This document shows positions 42,567 to 52,400 of a DNA stretch of 64,000 bases, piece after piece. Each line of letters starts with the position of its first letter. The stretch's first letter is position 1. Under the pieces are notes generated by a model. That model was not told where the DNA came from, did not search any database, and was given only the letters and a program-made list of their open reading frames with translations. The DNA is from Anaerolineales bacterium (GTDB lineage: Bacteria > Chloroflexota > Anaerolineae > 4572-78 > J111). The stretch lies in assembly GCA_020634855.1 (NCBI GenBank), contig JACKAU010000007.1, positions 124,001 to 188,000 of the forward strand, written 5' to 3'. The position numbers and the translations under genes are program-made.

Positions 42567-42977
42567 TCAACCCTCTGGATTTTGGCCATACTTCTTTAGC
42601 AGCGCCACAACCCGTTCCGCCCGCGCCTCAAACTCTTCCGCAGAAATTGAGGCCGGGCCGGAGAGTTCGATTTCGTCGTCGCCCAGCTTGATTTTAACTT
42701 GCACCGGCACGGCATGGCGGCGATTGAGCCAATCTTTGACAATCTCAACCACCCCCGGTGCGGCCGCTGCCCCCAGCGCCAGGGCAATCGCGCCGATGGT
42801 GATGGGATCGCCTTTGGTCCCGGTTTCGAGCCGGTCGCTGCGCATTTTTTCTACGCGGTCGGCGTCGCTGGCCAGCAGTTCGCGGTAAAGCTGGGTCGTG
42901 GCCTTGTTGACTTCATCGGGGAGGGCGTCATCGCCCAGGTTAATTGTGAGAATTAGGGTTTGAACTTCATCGGGCAT
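42567..42977 (-). CDS. EACC1-like protein (effector-associated constant component)
   Basis: 136 aa. The N-terminal half ends in a basic/acidic stretch, then GDPITIGAIALALGAAAAP forms a hydrophobic segment, followed by VVEIVKDWLNRRHAVPVQVKI and a C-terminal strand/helix part (IKLGDDEIELSG, EEFEARAERVVALLKK). This resembles the EACC1 family, small proteins known beside caspase and NTPase effectors in predicted bacterial conflict systems. The match is from memory of the family pattern. It is on the same strand as the caspase gene, 776 bases away from its start, with DUF559 in between. Confidence 0.68.
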   Translation of the reverse strand: MPDEVQTLILTINLGDDALPDEVNKATTQLYRELLASDADRVEKMRSDRLETGTKGDPITIGAIALALGAAAAPGVVEIVKDWLNRRHAVPVQVKIKLGDDEIELSGPASISAEEFEARAERVVALLKKYGQNPEG

Positions 42978-43512
42978 AGGTTAGTCACTCCTCCAACAAA
43001 TCTATTGCCCCATTATCCCATATTTCCAGCCATTTTTCAATATGACCAAGCAACCAGGGGGCCATTCAGTTATGGGGCGAGATAGAAACACTGAATCACT
43101 GAAGGAAATGAACCCACTGAAATCTCTACATACCGAATACACCTCGATCTAAACTTAAATGGGACCGAAAGGCTAAAGCTACTGTTCGGTGACATCATCC
43201 TTTTCAGTGTTTCAGTGTTTCAACGTGTGGGTTGCCCCAATTCCGAAATACACCCAAGCAACCAGGCGGCATTTTATAGATCGCCAGAAAGGTATCTACC
43301 GGGATTCGGAGGGCACTGCCACTAAGTTAGTGGTTGGCGTTAGCCCCCTAGCCCCCCAGAGGGAGGAACCTGACATCTTTCTCCCCTCATTGGGAGCCAG
43401 GGGCTTAACTTCATGGTATTGGAATTGGGGGTTGGGAATAAAAAACGAAAGAGACATCTACTAACTCTACAAACTCTACAAACTCCATAAACTCCATAAA
43501 CTCCACAAAGGC
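42978..43512. other. Intergenic region with repeats, no gene
   Basis: It holds CACTGA/TCAGTG-rich inverted stretches (43080-43130 and 43198-43222), a CCCC/GGGG repeat copy at 43318-43411, and 9-mer tandem repeats (CTCTACAAA, CTCCATAAA, CTCCACAAA) at 43460-43509 ending at the stop of the kinase gene. A 91-codon plus-strand frame at 43189-43464 shows no coding character. Confidence 0.55.
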
Positions 43513-45807
43513 TTACTGGGCGTAGAAGCGTTCGCTGTTGAGCAGGACATAGGCGCGGGACGAACTGCCTTGAAAGATGATGCCTTCCTCAAACGCTTGG
43601 GACAGGCCGACGTTGTCAAAACCGTACTCGCGGTCGAGCGCCCAGCCTAAAGGCCCGTCCGGGCCGCCCAGGTGGGTGCGCCACAGCCAGCCAAAGCCGC
43701 GCTTCGGTTCAACCAGACCGGACGGCGGGGTCATGCCGACGCCATCGGGGTTGCTGCCGTCCCATTTCCATTCGGGGTCGGTCAGTCGCCAGCGGCCTTC
43801 CAGTAGTTCCTGCCCCTGTTTGGCCCGGTCGTAGACGATGTAGACGCGGTCGGTGTCGATCCGCCAGAACATGTGGCCGCCCTCAAACTGCTCTTCGGCA
43901 ATAGTGGGAATGCGCGTCAGATCGCTCACGGGGCAGCCTAACTGATCGCGGTGCGCTTCCCATATCGAACCAAATGGAGACGAGGCGGCGGTGGGGCAAT
44001 CCTGGCCCAGCGGCGTGGGTGTGGGCGACGGCGTGGGAGTGTCCGTCGGGATGGGGGCGGGGGTGTCGGTGGCCGTGGCGGTGGGGGGCGCGGGCGCGGC
44101 GGCTATATCATCGGGCAGCGTTTCGACGGCAATTTGGCCGACCTCCAGGGTGCTCCAACTACCGGCGTCGCTGGCTTGCAGCGGGCTGCCCAGCCACAGG
44201 TGAGTGGGCGGTTCCGCAACCGGCGGCGAGGTGTAGACCGGCCGGCCATCGAGGTTGACCGTGTACCCGTCGCCCAAGAAATCGATTTGCAGCGCCATCT
44301 TATCTAACTGCGGCGCGGGCAGGTCGTAGACTTCTTCGCCGGCCGGACCAAACTCAATCCGCCACGAGTCGCCGTCTTGCCAGAAGCCCAACTGCTGGCC
44401 CAACTGCAACGGCGCTCGATCTTGGTTGGGGTCGAAATTTTCCGGCAGCGTGCCTAGCGCCAAACCGGCGCCACGGGTGGCGGCGGTGAGGTATTGGAGA
44501 TCGATGTCCAGCCGGAAACGGTCGCTGTTGGGAAAGGGGTTGACGGCGCTGTAGACCAGCGGGAAGCTCGGCCCGCTGCTGGATAGACGCAGCACACTGT
44601 TGTAGATCTGCATCTGGCCGCTGCCCAGTTCAAAATCCCACAGCGCCCGGTTCAAGCCCAATTCATTGAAATCATCAATGAACATCGCTTCAACCGAACC
44701 GTTGGGGGGCAGCGTCGGTCGGTTCGCGCCGCCGGAGGAGGATGGGGCCGGCGGGAGGCTGGAAATCCACAATATACCGGCCGCGATGATAATCAAGCCA
44801 AAAAAGAAGGTGATGCCGGCCAGCAGCCACCATACCCGACGGCTCTGGCGCGGGGGGCGAGCCGGCGGCGGGGTCTTGACCTGGTTCGGTTCGGAGGGCG
44901 TGCGGAGACGGGTCGGCGACACGTGGCTCTCCGACGGCATAAAATAGAGCGACTGAACCGGCATCGTCGGTAGAATTTCGGCATGGCAGCGATAGACCGC
45001 CCGGCGTAAATCGGCCACAAATTCGCCCACGCTTTGGAAGCGGTCAACGGCGTGCGGCGCCAAGGCCTTACGGACGCTTTGGTCGATCAGCGACGGAATT
45101 TCCGGGCGCAGCAGTTGCACCGACGGCGCGGGTTCGTGATTGCGCTTGTAAATAATGGCCTGGGTCGATTCGGCCAGGTGGGGGACCTTGCCGGTGATCA
45201 TCAGGTAGGCGATCACCCCCACGGCGTAAACATCGGTGGTGGCGTCGATTTTGCCGCCGCGCCCCTGCTCCGGCGACATATAGGCCGGCGTACCGCTGTT
45301 AACGCCGGAGGTGGTAAACATGGTGCTGGCCTCCAGCACTCGGGCCAGGCCAAAATCGGCCAGAAAAACCCAGGCGTCGTCCAGCAATATGTTGGCCGGC
45401 TTGACATCGCGATGAATGATGCCCCGGCGGTGGGCGTGGTCGAGCGCGGCAGCCACCTGCTCCAAATAGTCCAGCGCCTGCTCAAACGACATCGGCTCGC
45501 TCATCACATCGGCCAGCGAGTAAGAGTTTTCGATGTAGCGCATGACCAGGAAGGTGTACTCCCCCTGCTGGCCAAAGTCGTAAACGGGCAGGATGTGGGG
45601 ATGCTCAAGCTGGGCAATGGCCTGGGCCTCGCGCAGAAAGTAGCGGCTGAAATCGGGATCGGCGGCATATTGGGGCGGCAGTACTTTGACCGCCACCCAG
45701 CGCTCCAGCCCCAACTGACGCGCCTTGAAGACGGTGGCCATGCCGCCCTGGCCAATCTGCTCGATGATTTCGTATTTGCCTAATGTTGTGCCGATCAGTT
45801 CTCGCAT
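43513..45807 (-). CDS. Transmembrane Ser/Thr protein kinase
   Basis: Residues about 10-275 are a Hanks-type kinase: IGQGGMATVFKARQLG, VAVKVLPP, IIHRDVKPANILL, LADFGLAR, GTPAYMSPEQG. A basic Pro-rich juxtamembrane part is followed by one membrane span (about 330-352, VWWLLAGITFFFGLII). The outer part, about 360-764, has a jelly-roll-like segment (FIDDFNELGLNRALWDFELG...) resembling a concanavalin/laminin-G fold, a Pro/Thr-rich stretch (PTATATDTPAPIPTDTPTP) and a C-terminal domain I cannot name. It probably senses a sugar or wall ligand. The ATG lies 5 bases after the stop of the lipoprotein gene. Confidence 0.92.
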   Translation of the reverse strand: MRELIGTTLGKYEIIEQIGQGGMATVFKARQLGLERWVAVKVLPPQYAADPDFSRYFLREAQAIAQLEHPHILPVYDFGQQGEYTFLVMRYIENSYSLADVMSEPMSFEQALDYLEQVAAALDHAHRRGIIHRDVKPANILLDDAWVFLADFGLARVLEASTMFTTSGVNSGTPAYMSPEQGRGGKIDATTDVYAVGVIAYLMITGKVPHLAESTQAIIYKRNHEPAPSVQLLRPEIPSLIDQSVRKALAPHAVDRFQSVGEFVADLRRAVYRCHAEILPTMPVQSLYFMPSESHVSPTRLRTPSEPNQVKTPPPARPPRQSRRVWWLLAGITFFFGLIIIAAGILWISSLPPAPSSSGGANRPTLPPNGSVEAMFIDDFNELGLNRALWDFELGSGQMQIYNSVLRLSSSGPSFPLVYSAVNPFPNSDRFRLDIDLQYLTAATRGAGLALGTLPENFDPNQDRAPLQLGQQLGFWQDGDSWRIEFGPAGEEVYDLPAPQLDKMALQIDFLGDGYTVNLDGRPVYTSPPVAEPPTHLWLGSPLQASDAGSWSTLEVGQIAVETLPDDIAAAPAPPTATATDTPAPIPTDTPTPSPTPTPLGQDCPTAASSPFGSIWEAHRDQLGCPVSDLTRIPTIAEEQFEGGHMFWRIDTDRVYIVYDRAKQGQELLEGRWRLTDPEWKWDGSNPDGVGMTPPSGLVEPKRGFGWLWRTHLGGPDGPLGWALDREYGFDNVGLSQAFEEGIIFQGSSSRAYVLLNSERFYAQ

Positions 45808-45812
45808 ACCCG

Positions 45813-46835
45813 TTATTCCAGGCTCAGGACCACCTTGACGTTCTTATTTTGGTCGGGGTTGATCAATATTGTAGCGGTTTGACCGTTCTTATTAAAGGCC
45901 AATTGTGCCTTTTCTTCAAATACAGTGGTGAGTACCTGGGTCCAGCCCAACTCAGCCAATTCGTTCTGGTAAAAGAGGGTGGCGCTGACCGGGCTAATGG
46001 CGCTGGTGTATTCCAGCAGAGCCGGATAGACGGCGGACATTTCGGCATCGGCCGGTCGAGGCAGGTCTGCCAACGGGCTGGGCCGGCCGCCCTCCGGCGG
46101 CGAAATGCGCAGTTGACCATTGATGTCGGTCAGCGAATAAGTCAGCTTGAGTTGGCCTTCATCCAAAATATGGGCGTGAGGCATGGGCGTCAAAATACGA
46201 AGCGCCGCCGAAATCTCATACTGCTGCACGATGTTCTCTTCCTCTGCCAGCCAGACCGCGCCGGCGGCGTGCTGAAACAGCAGATTTGGATTCGTTAAAT
46301 CCTGCTCGGTAAAGGTCAGTTTGCGGGTGGGCCGGCCGTTCAGCGTCACCGTCTCCGGCGGCTGCTCGACCTGCTCCGGCAGCACCAGCAGTTGGCTCAG
46401 ATCAAAGAAACCCACATCCTCCGCCGCAATTTCCATGCCGGGCCTGACCTGAAACCAGATAACATCGTTCCCGTTCACCAGGTAAACCTTGTCATCAACG
46501 CGATAAAACTCGGACACGCCGCTGCTGCTCCCGGCCTGCGGTAGGTCGGCTTCGAGATCCATCGTCCGGTGGATGGCTCCGGCCAAACGATCAACCGCCG
46601 CCTCGGTCTCTATTATCCCAGACGCCGCCTGGCCGCCGCGAGTTCCGGTAAATGTGGCGGTATAGGCGGCCCGATAGCTATCCAGGGCGGCCAAGCCGCT
46701 GTTAACCGACTCGATCCCCACCCGGTAAGGGGCGGCTGTCGGCGTCGCCGAATTCAGCGGCGTTCCCCCGGAGTTACAGGCGCTCGCCCAAACTAACACT
46801 GCCACCGTAAAAATAAATAATCGAACGTAGTTCAA
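45813..46835 (-). CDS. Uncharacterised lipoprotein
   Basis: 340 aa with a signal peptide ending in WASAC, so it is a lipid-anchored surface protein. No known domain is certain; long beta-strand-like stretches with YRVDDKVYLVNGNDVIW and RKLTFTEQDL resemble LolA/LppX-like lipid-binding folds weakly. It directly precedes the Ser/Thr kinase (5-base gap), so it may act as an external ligand carrier or co-receptor for that kinase. The upstream 51 bases are a CTCCAAC repeat. Confidence 0.78.
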   Translation of the reverse strand: MNYVRLFIFTVAVLVWASACNSGGTPLNSATPTAAPYRVGIESVNSGLAALDSYRAAYTATFTGTRGGQAASGIIETEAAVDRLAGAIHRTMDLEADLPQAGSSSGVSEFYRVDDKVYLVNGNDVIWFQVRPGMEIAAEDVGFFDLSQLLVLPEQVEQPPETVTLNGRPTRKLTFTEQDLTNPNLLFQHAAGAVWLAEEENIVQQYEISAALRILTPMPHAHILDEGQLKLTYSLTDINGQLRISPPEGGRPSPLADLPRPADAEMSAVYPALLEYTSAISPVSATLFYQNELAELGWTQVLTTVFEEKAQLAFNKNGQTATILINPDQNKNVKVVLSLE

Positions 46836-46886
46836 CTCTCCAACTCCACCAACTCCCTAACTCTACCAACTTTTTTATACTATCAC

Positions 46887-49058
46887 TCATTTCGTCATCG
46901 TCAAACTGACGCGACTCACAACAAGCGGACCGTCCGACGGTTCAAGGCGCAGTTTGATCAGATCGGCCTCGAACAGCGGGAGGTCGATGGTATAAACGGT
47001 CTGGCTATCATTGACGACCAGCGTATCGAGCAATCGATCTTCAGCATAAACGGCCAGTTGCGTCTCTCTCGAGCCAGCGGCGGTTAGTTCCAAAGTAAGC
47101 GATGGGCCGGTCGGGTGGTGGACAAAAAGTTCGGCGATAGGCGGTTCAGCGCCGCCAAGGGTGCGGGTAACGAACTCGTCGTCTTGTGCCTGCCGATTAC
47201 CCCAGCCTTCGCCCAAACTCAGGTACGGCGCCGTCTCCTCTTTCGGCGGCGAGGCGTAAACTTTCAATCGGCCGTCCTCATACACCGGGGCGATCCCCGG
47301 CAGCGCGGCGGCAACCCAACGCTCAGTGGCGTCGCGCTCAGGGCCGGTCGGCATCTGCCAGTAGTCGAGCACGATGTAGCGCAGGTTGAAATCGTAAAAG
47401 ATGGTCGGCGCGACCCGGTCGAGCGGCTGATCGATGATGTCGGGGCCGAGGTTGCGCCACTGTTGAAAAACTGGAGTGCGCCAGGCCAATTCCAGCGGGT
47501 TGTCGCGGGAGGTGTAGGCGGTCAACAGCGGCCGGCCGTGGACGGTTTGGTGCAGCAAGGGCGTCGGCCGGTCCCAATTCATGGGTAGTTCGGCGATGAT
47601 GAAGCGATCAGGCTGGGCGGCGATATCGAAATAGAATTGAGGGATATTGATCGGTGAGATGGGATAGGGCACAGCCAAGAATTCGAAGCAGATCAGCGCC
47701 ACGACTAGGAAAGTGATGCGGTACGGGCTGCGGGTTGCGAATCGAACCGGTCGGGTGGCGGGCAACGGATTCACCAAGCGGGCCAGAGCCAGCGAGACTA
47801 GGACGCCCAGACCGAGCATAAACATCAGGTTGTAACGGCTGAGCGAGCGGGTCAGATCGAGAAAGGGAACGGTGTAGTAGAGCAGCAGGTACGGCAGGGG
47901 CAACTGCCAGCCACCAATCGTCACAATCTGGCCATTAATATGAAGAAACGGGCCTAACGACAGCACAAAATAGACGGCGATCATCACCGTCCAAAAGCGG
48001 ACAATCGGGCTAGCCCAGGCGCGAATAATGATGTAGCCGGCCAGCAGCAGCGGCACAAACCCGGCAAAGATCAATCGCTCCGAGGTGGTGGTGCTAAAGT
48101 TATCGGCGATGGACCTGGCCCACTCGCCCCACAGCGGGTGCATCTCCGAGGGGGTGACGTAGGCCAGCAAGTCGGCGGAGAGGGTGATGTTTTGTACCAG
48201 CCCGGTCTCCAGATCGGGCCGGGCGCTGGCGTCGCGCATCATCGGCAGCAGCAGCGGCGAGCTGACCAGACCGAAGAGCAGGCCAATGGCCAGAACCACC
48301 AGAAAAGGACGAATGATGAATGATGAATGATGAATTTTGGGCGATGAATTTTGGGTGATGAGACGCCAGCGGTAGATGAGGGTCCAGAGGAGGGTGACGG
48401 CGGTGAAGATGAGGAGGTAGAGGGTGTGGTACAAGGCGACTAGGGTGGCGAGAAAGAGAAAGAAGGCGCACAGGATGATGTCGCGCCACAGATGAGGTGA
48501 GGGGGCGTCGGTGGCAGCCCACGGTTTTAGCGTGCGCAGTAGCCACAGCACATAGAAAACCGGCCAGGTCATGGAAAAGACCTGCATGTGGCCTAACAGA
48601 TGGGCCATATGAAAGGGCGACATCGTAAAGACCAATCCACCGACGAACGCCGCCAAACGCAGGCTCCGCGACCCGGCGGGTGAGAAGCGCGTCAGCGTGT
48701 GCAATGACAGCAGATAACCGCCGTAACCGGCCATGACATAGCTGGTGATGACAACGCTGTTGTAGGCGATAGCCAAGCCAAAGTTAAGCTGCAACGGCAG
48801 CGTCCACAGGCCGTTGAAAATGTTGAGGGTATGGAACAGCAAGCTGACGCCCGTCGGCGGGTAGAGGTAATCGGTAAAGAAGGGGTTGGTCCCCTCCACC
48901 AGCAGCGCTTGTTTGACCCACCACAGGTTCCAATAATTCTGCCAGCCGTCGAAGCCGTCGCCGGGAATAGCATCGGTTAGGTGCAGGGCGACCGGCCAGG
49001 TCAGCAGCACCGTCAGGCCGAAGTACCCCAATAAAATGAGCAGCGTATGTCTTTTCAC
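46887..49058 (-). CDS. Polytopic membrane protein, GT-C glycosyltransferase-like
   Basis: 723 aa with about 12 hydrophobic helices and a long C-terminal soluble part. The first loop has DGFDGWQNYWNLWWVK and FFTDYLYPPTG, like the acidic catalytic loop of GT-C/ArnT-like or YfhO-type enzymes. A stretch of GATGAAT repeats at 48310-48350 encodes a short insert in a cytoplasmic loop (IHHSSFIIRPF). Likely involved in surface-polysaccharide or lipid-linked sugar transfer; the substrate is unknown. It heads the gene set with the lipoprotein and kinase. Confidence 0.85.
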   Translation of the reverse strand: MKRHTLLILLGYFGLTVLLTWPVALHLTDAIPGDGFDGWQNYWNLWWVKQALLVEGTNPFFTDYLYPPTGVSLLFHTLNIFNGLWTLPLQLNFGLAIAYNSVVITSYVMAGYGGYLLSLHTLTRFSPAGSRSLRLAAFVGGLVFTMSPFHMAHLLGHMQVFSMTWPVFYVLWLLRTLKPWAATDAPSPHLWRDIILCAFFLFLATLVALYHTLYLLIFTAVTLLWTLIYRWRLITQNSSPKIHHSSFIIRPFLVVLAIGLLFGLVSSPLLLPMMRDASARPDLETGLVQNITLSADLLAYVTPSEMHPLWGEWARSIADNFSTTTSERLIFAGFVPLLLAGYIIIRAWASPIVRFWTVMIAVYFVLSLGPFLHINGQIVTIGGWQLPLPYLLLYYTVPFLDLTRSLSRYNLMFMLGLGVLVSLALARLVNPLPATRPVRFATRSPYRITFLVVALICFEFLAVPYPISPINIPQFYFDIAAQPDRFIIAELPMNWDRPTPLLHQTVHGRPLLTAYTSRDNPLELAWRTPVFQQWRNLGPDIIDQPLDRVAPTIFYDFNLRYIVLDYWQMPTGPERDATERWVAAALPGIAPVYEDGRLKVYASPPKEETAPYLSLGEGWGNRQAQDDEFVTRTLGGAEPPIAELFVHHPTGPSLTLELTAAGSRETQLAVYAEDRLLDTLVVNDSQTVYTIDLPLFEADLIKLRLEPSDGPLVVSRVSLTMTK

Positions 49059-49465
49059 AGTTTGAGAGTCTCGAAAAATGGCCGGCCTGTGACTCTATAC
49101 GTATGAATGAAAGACCTGTCAGGTTTTACTAGTTGCTGACTGACGTAATTCTAAGCCGATGGGACGTATCTTGCGCTAAACTGCATCATCCCAAAACCTG
49201 ACAGGTCTTCTGGTCTTAAGCCACAGCCAAGCAAATGGTCAGCGGAGATGATACCCAACAACCGCCATTTAAGCAATCGGGTGATAGGTTGAACTTTTTT
49301 TCTTGATAAGGTACTATTCATCATATTGTCGAGTAGGCGATTTCCCTAAATACAATTCATAAACGCTAAATCAGCTTTTATGATGCTTCCTGTCTGCCGG
49401 TAGCATCGCGCCCGGCTGCCGCAACAAGTAGATCGTCTTACATCTACTCTACAAGGAATTAAACA
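49059..49465. other. Intergenic region between divergent membrane protein and MASE1 kinase genes
   Basis: 407 bases without a gene. The main structure is the 17-bp inverted repeat at 49111-49209. Near the kinase gene, ACAAGGAATT gives a Shine-Dalgarno site before ATG 49466. No clear promoter hexamers stand out. Confidence 0.5.
49111..49209. repeat. 17-bp perfect inverted repeat
   Basis: AAGACCTGTCAGGTTTT (49111-49127) and its exact complement (49193-49209) flank 65 bases. The arms contain ACCTGTCAGGT, itself a palindrome. Either a non-autonomous mobile remnant or a regulatory pair. Confidence 0.7.
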
Positions 49466-52400
49466 ATGAAGTTTAGCTTTACGTCCTATCTGCTCAAAAT
49501 CACGATTTTAGCGGTGGTTTATTGTGGAGTGGCCAGATTAGGGCATCTCTTCTCTTTAGACGTAGGCCGGGGCACGTTGGCCTGGCTGCCGGCCGGCATT
49601 GCGCTGGCCGCGCTTTACCTTTATGGCTACCGCTTATGGCCGGGTGTGGTGGTTGGAGCTTTCATAGCGACGGTATGGACCGGCGCGCCATTGGCATCTG
49701 CTCTGGTTGTGGCGGCTAGCAGCACGTTAGGGGCGCTGGTTGGAGTCTACCTACTACGCCGTGTTAATTTTGATCCCGGACTCGCGCACGTTCGTGATGT
49801 GACCGCCTTGGTTTTCTTAGGCGCGGGCTTCAGTTCTCTGCTTAGCACAACTCTGGATATTATCGGGCTGAGCCTGACCGGTCTGGTTCCCTGGCCGGCC
49901 TATTTTTCTAACTGGTGGGTCTGGTGGTTAGGTGATGTTATGGGGGTGCTGATTATCGCCCCGGTGCTGTTCACATGGACCGGTAGTCCCAACTTCATCG
50001 ACAGCGGGTCAGCGACCCAACGGTTGGAAGCCGGCCTGGTCATGCTGACCGGAATGGCCGTCGGCCTGGTTGTTTTTGGTAACTGGCCGGCGCCGAACCG
50101 ACTAAGTCAACTCTTTATTTACCTCCCCTTTCCCATTTTGTTGTGGGCCGGCCTTCGTTTTGGGCCACCCGGCGCAGCTATAATGAATCTGGTCGTGAAT
50201 GTCATGGCCGTTTTGGGCACTGTTCGTGGCTTTAGCCCTTTTGCCACCACCGGGCTGGATGAGAATCTCTTTTCGCTCTGGATGTTTATGGGGACGGCGT
50301 CGGTGACGGCCCTGGTCACGGCCGCCGTCACCGCTGAACGGGGGCAAGCCGGAGCCGCATTGAGGCAAGCTCAAAAAGAATTGCGAGAAAGTCAGGCCCA
50401 ACTGGCCGGGATCATTGCCTCGGCTATGGATGCGATGGTGACCATTAACGAAACCCAGCATATCGTACTCTTCAACACCGCCGCCGAGCAGATGTTTGGC
50501 TATTCGGCCGCCGACATCATCGGCCAGCCACATGACCGCCTTCTCCCGGAACAACTTCAGGCCATACACCGGCAGCATGTGGAACGCTTTGGCCAAACCG
50601 GGATCACTAATCGCCAGTTGGGGCATCTGGGGCCACTGACGGCCGTTCGGGCCGATGGGCAGAAATTTCTAGTCGAGGCTTCGATTTCGCAGGTGGAAGT
50701 GGCCGGGCAGAAACTTTATACCGCCATATTGCGAGACGTCACCGAAAATGTGCAAATCCAAGAGGCACTGCGCCAGAGCGAAACCCGCTACCGTTCGGTA
50801 GTTGAGGAGATGCCGGGATTGCTGTGCCGCTTCCAACCGGGTGGTATCGTGGAATATACGAATGAAACCCATGCCCGGACTTTCGGCCTGGAGCCGGATG
50901 CACTAATCGGCCAATCGTTCTTGTCGCTCATTCCAGAGGAATACAGGCCCGCCGTGACGGCCGAGTTAGAAGCCCTAACGCCGGAGTCGCCGGTGATAAC
51001 TCATGAACACCCGGTGATTGTCGCCGGGGATGAGGTCCACTGGCAGCGCTGGACCAACCGGGCGCTGTTTGATGCCGCCGGGCAGATTGTCACTTATCAG
51101 GCTTTTGGCCTGGACATAACCGAATACAAGCAAGCTGAAATCGAGCGCGATACTGTCTTTCGCCGGAACCAGGCTTTGGTGAAAGCGTTGGGCGAAATTG
51201 TGTACGACTGGCAGGCTAAACAGAATGAAGCGGACTGGGCCGGCGATTACGAGCGCATTTTGGGTTATTCCGCCGAAGAGATAGGCCATGACACCGAGAG
51301 TTGGATCAGTCGAATCCATCCTGATGATCTGAATCGAGCGTTGCAAGAAATTGACGCCGCCGGTCAGGAAAACCGACCGTATAGCCAGGAATATCGCTTT
51401 CGCCAACGCGACGGCAGCTATAAATGGATGCACGACCAAGGCATCTTGTTTTATGATACTCAGGGCAACCTGGAACAGGTTATTGGTATCTTCCGCGATA
51501 TCTCGGAACGCAAGCAGGCCGAGGAGGCCTTGCAGCAAAGTGAAGCCCGTTATCGGGCCATTGTTGAAGATCAGACCGAACTTATTTGCCGCTCGACCCC
51601 GGATCAAATAATAACCTTTGTCAATGACGCCTACGGTCGTTTTTTTGGCCGCACGCCTGAAGAATTAATCGGGCAAAGTTTTTTGCAACTGGTACCCATA
51701 GAAAACCATCAGACTATCAGAGACAGTCATGCCGGCCTGACTCCAGAAAATCCAGTGGTTACCAATGAACACCAGGAATTCAGGGGCGACGGCAATCTGC
51801 GTTGGCTGCACTGGGCCGACCGGGGTATCTTTGATCAAACCGGGCAACTGGTTGAAATTCAAGCGGTGGGGCGGGATATAACGGAGCAAAGGCAGGCTCA
51901 ACAGCAAATCGCCTTCCAAAAAACGCTGCTGGAATGCGAACTGGAAGCCAGCCCTGACGGTATTCTGATCGTCTCCGCAGAGCGCGAGTGGCTTTACTAC
52001 AACCAACGTTTTGTGGACATGTGGGGCCTTCCCCCGGAAATCGTGGCGGCGCGCTCCAGTTCAGCCACTTTGCCGTATATCCGGTCGCTGTTGGTTGAGC
52101 CGGAGATAGTCATGGCCGGTATCGAACACTTATTGAACCACCCCACTGAAACAAACCGGGTAGAGCTTCGCCTGAAAAATGGTCGGATTTTTGATCGCTA
52201 CAGTGCGCCCGTTGTTAGTGCGGCCAATGAGAATTTCGGTCGCCTGTGGAGTTTCCGGGATATTACGCGCGAAAGGGAGTTGGAATCACGACTACTGCAA
52301 TCCCAGAAAATGGAGGCCATCGGTCAACTGGCCGGCGGCATTGCCCACGATTTCAACAATATCCTGGTGCCGATCATTGGCTATGTCGAATTGGGAATGA

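Noticed and set aside
43189..43464. 91-codon frame in the 43 kb gap
   Set aside because: Made of CCCC/GGGG and 9-mer repeats; no coding pattern.
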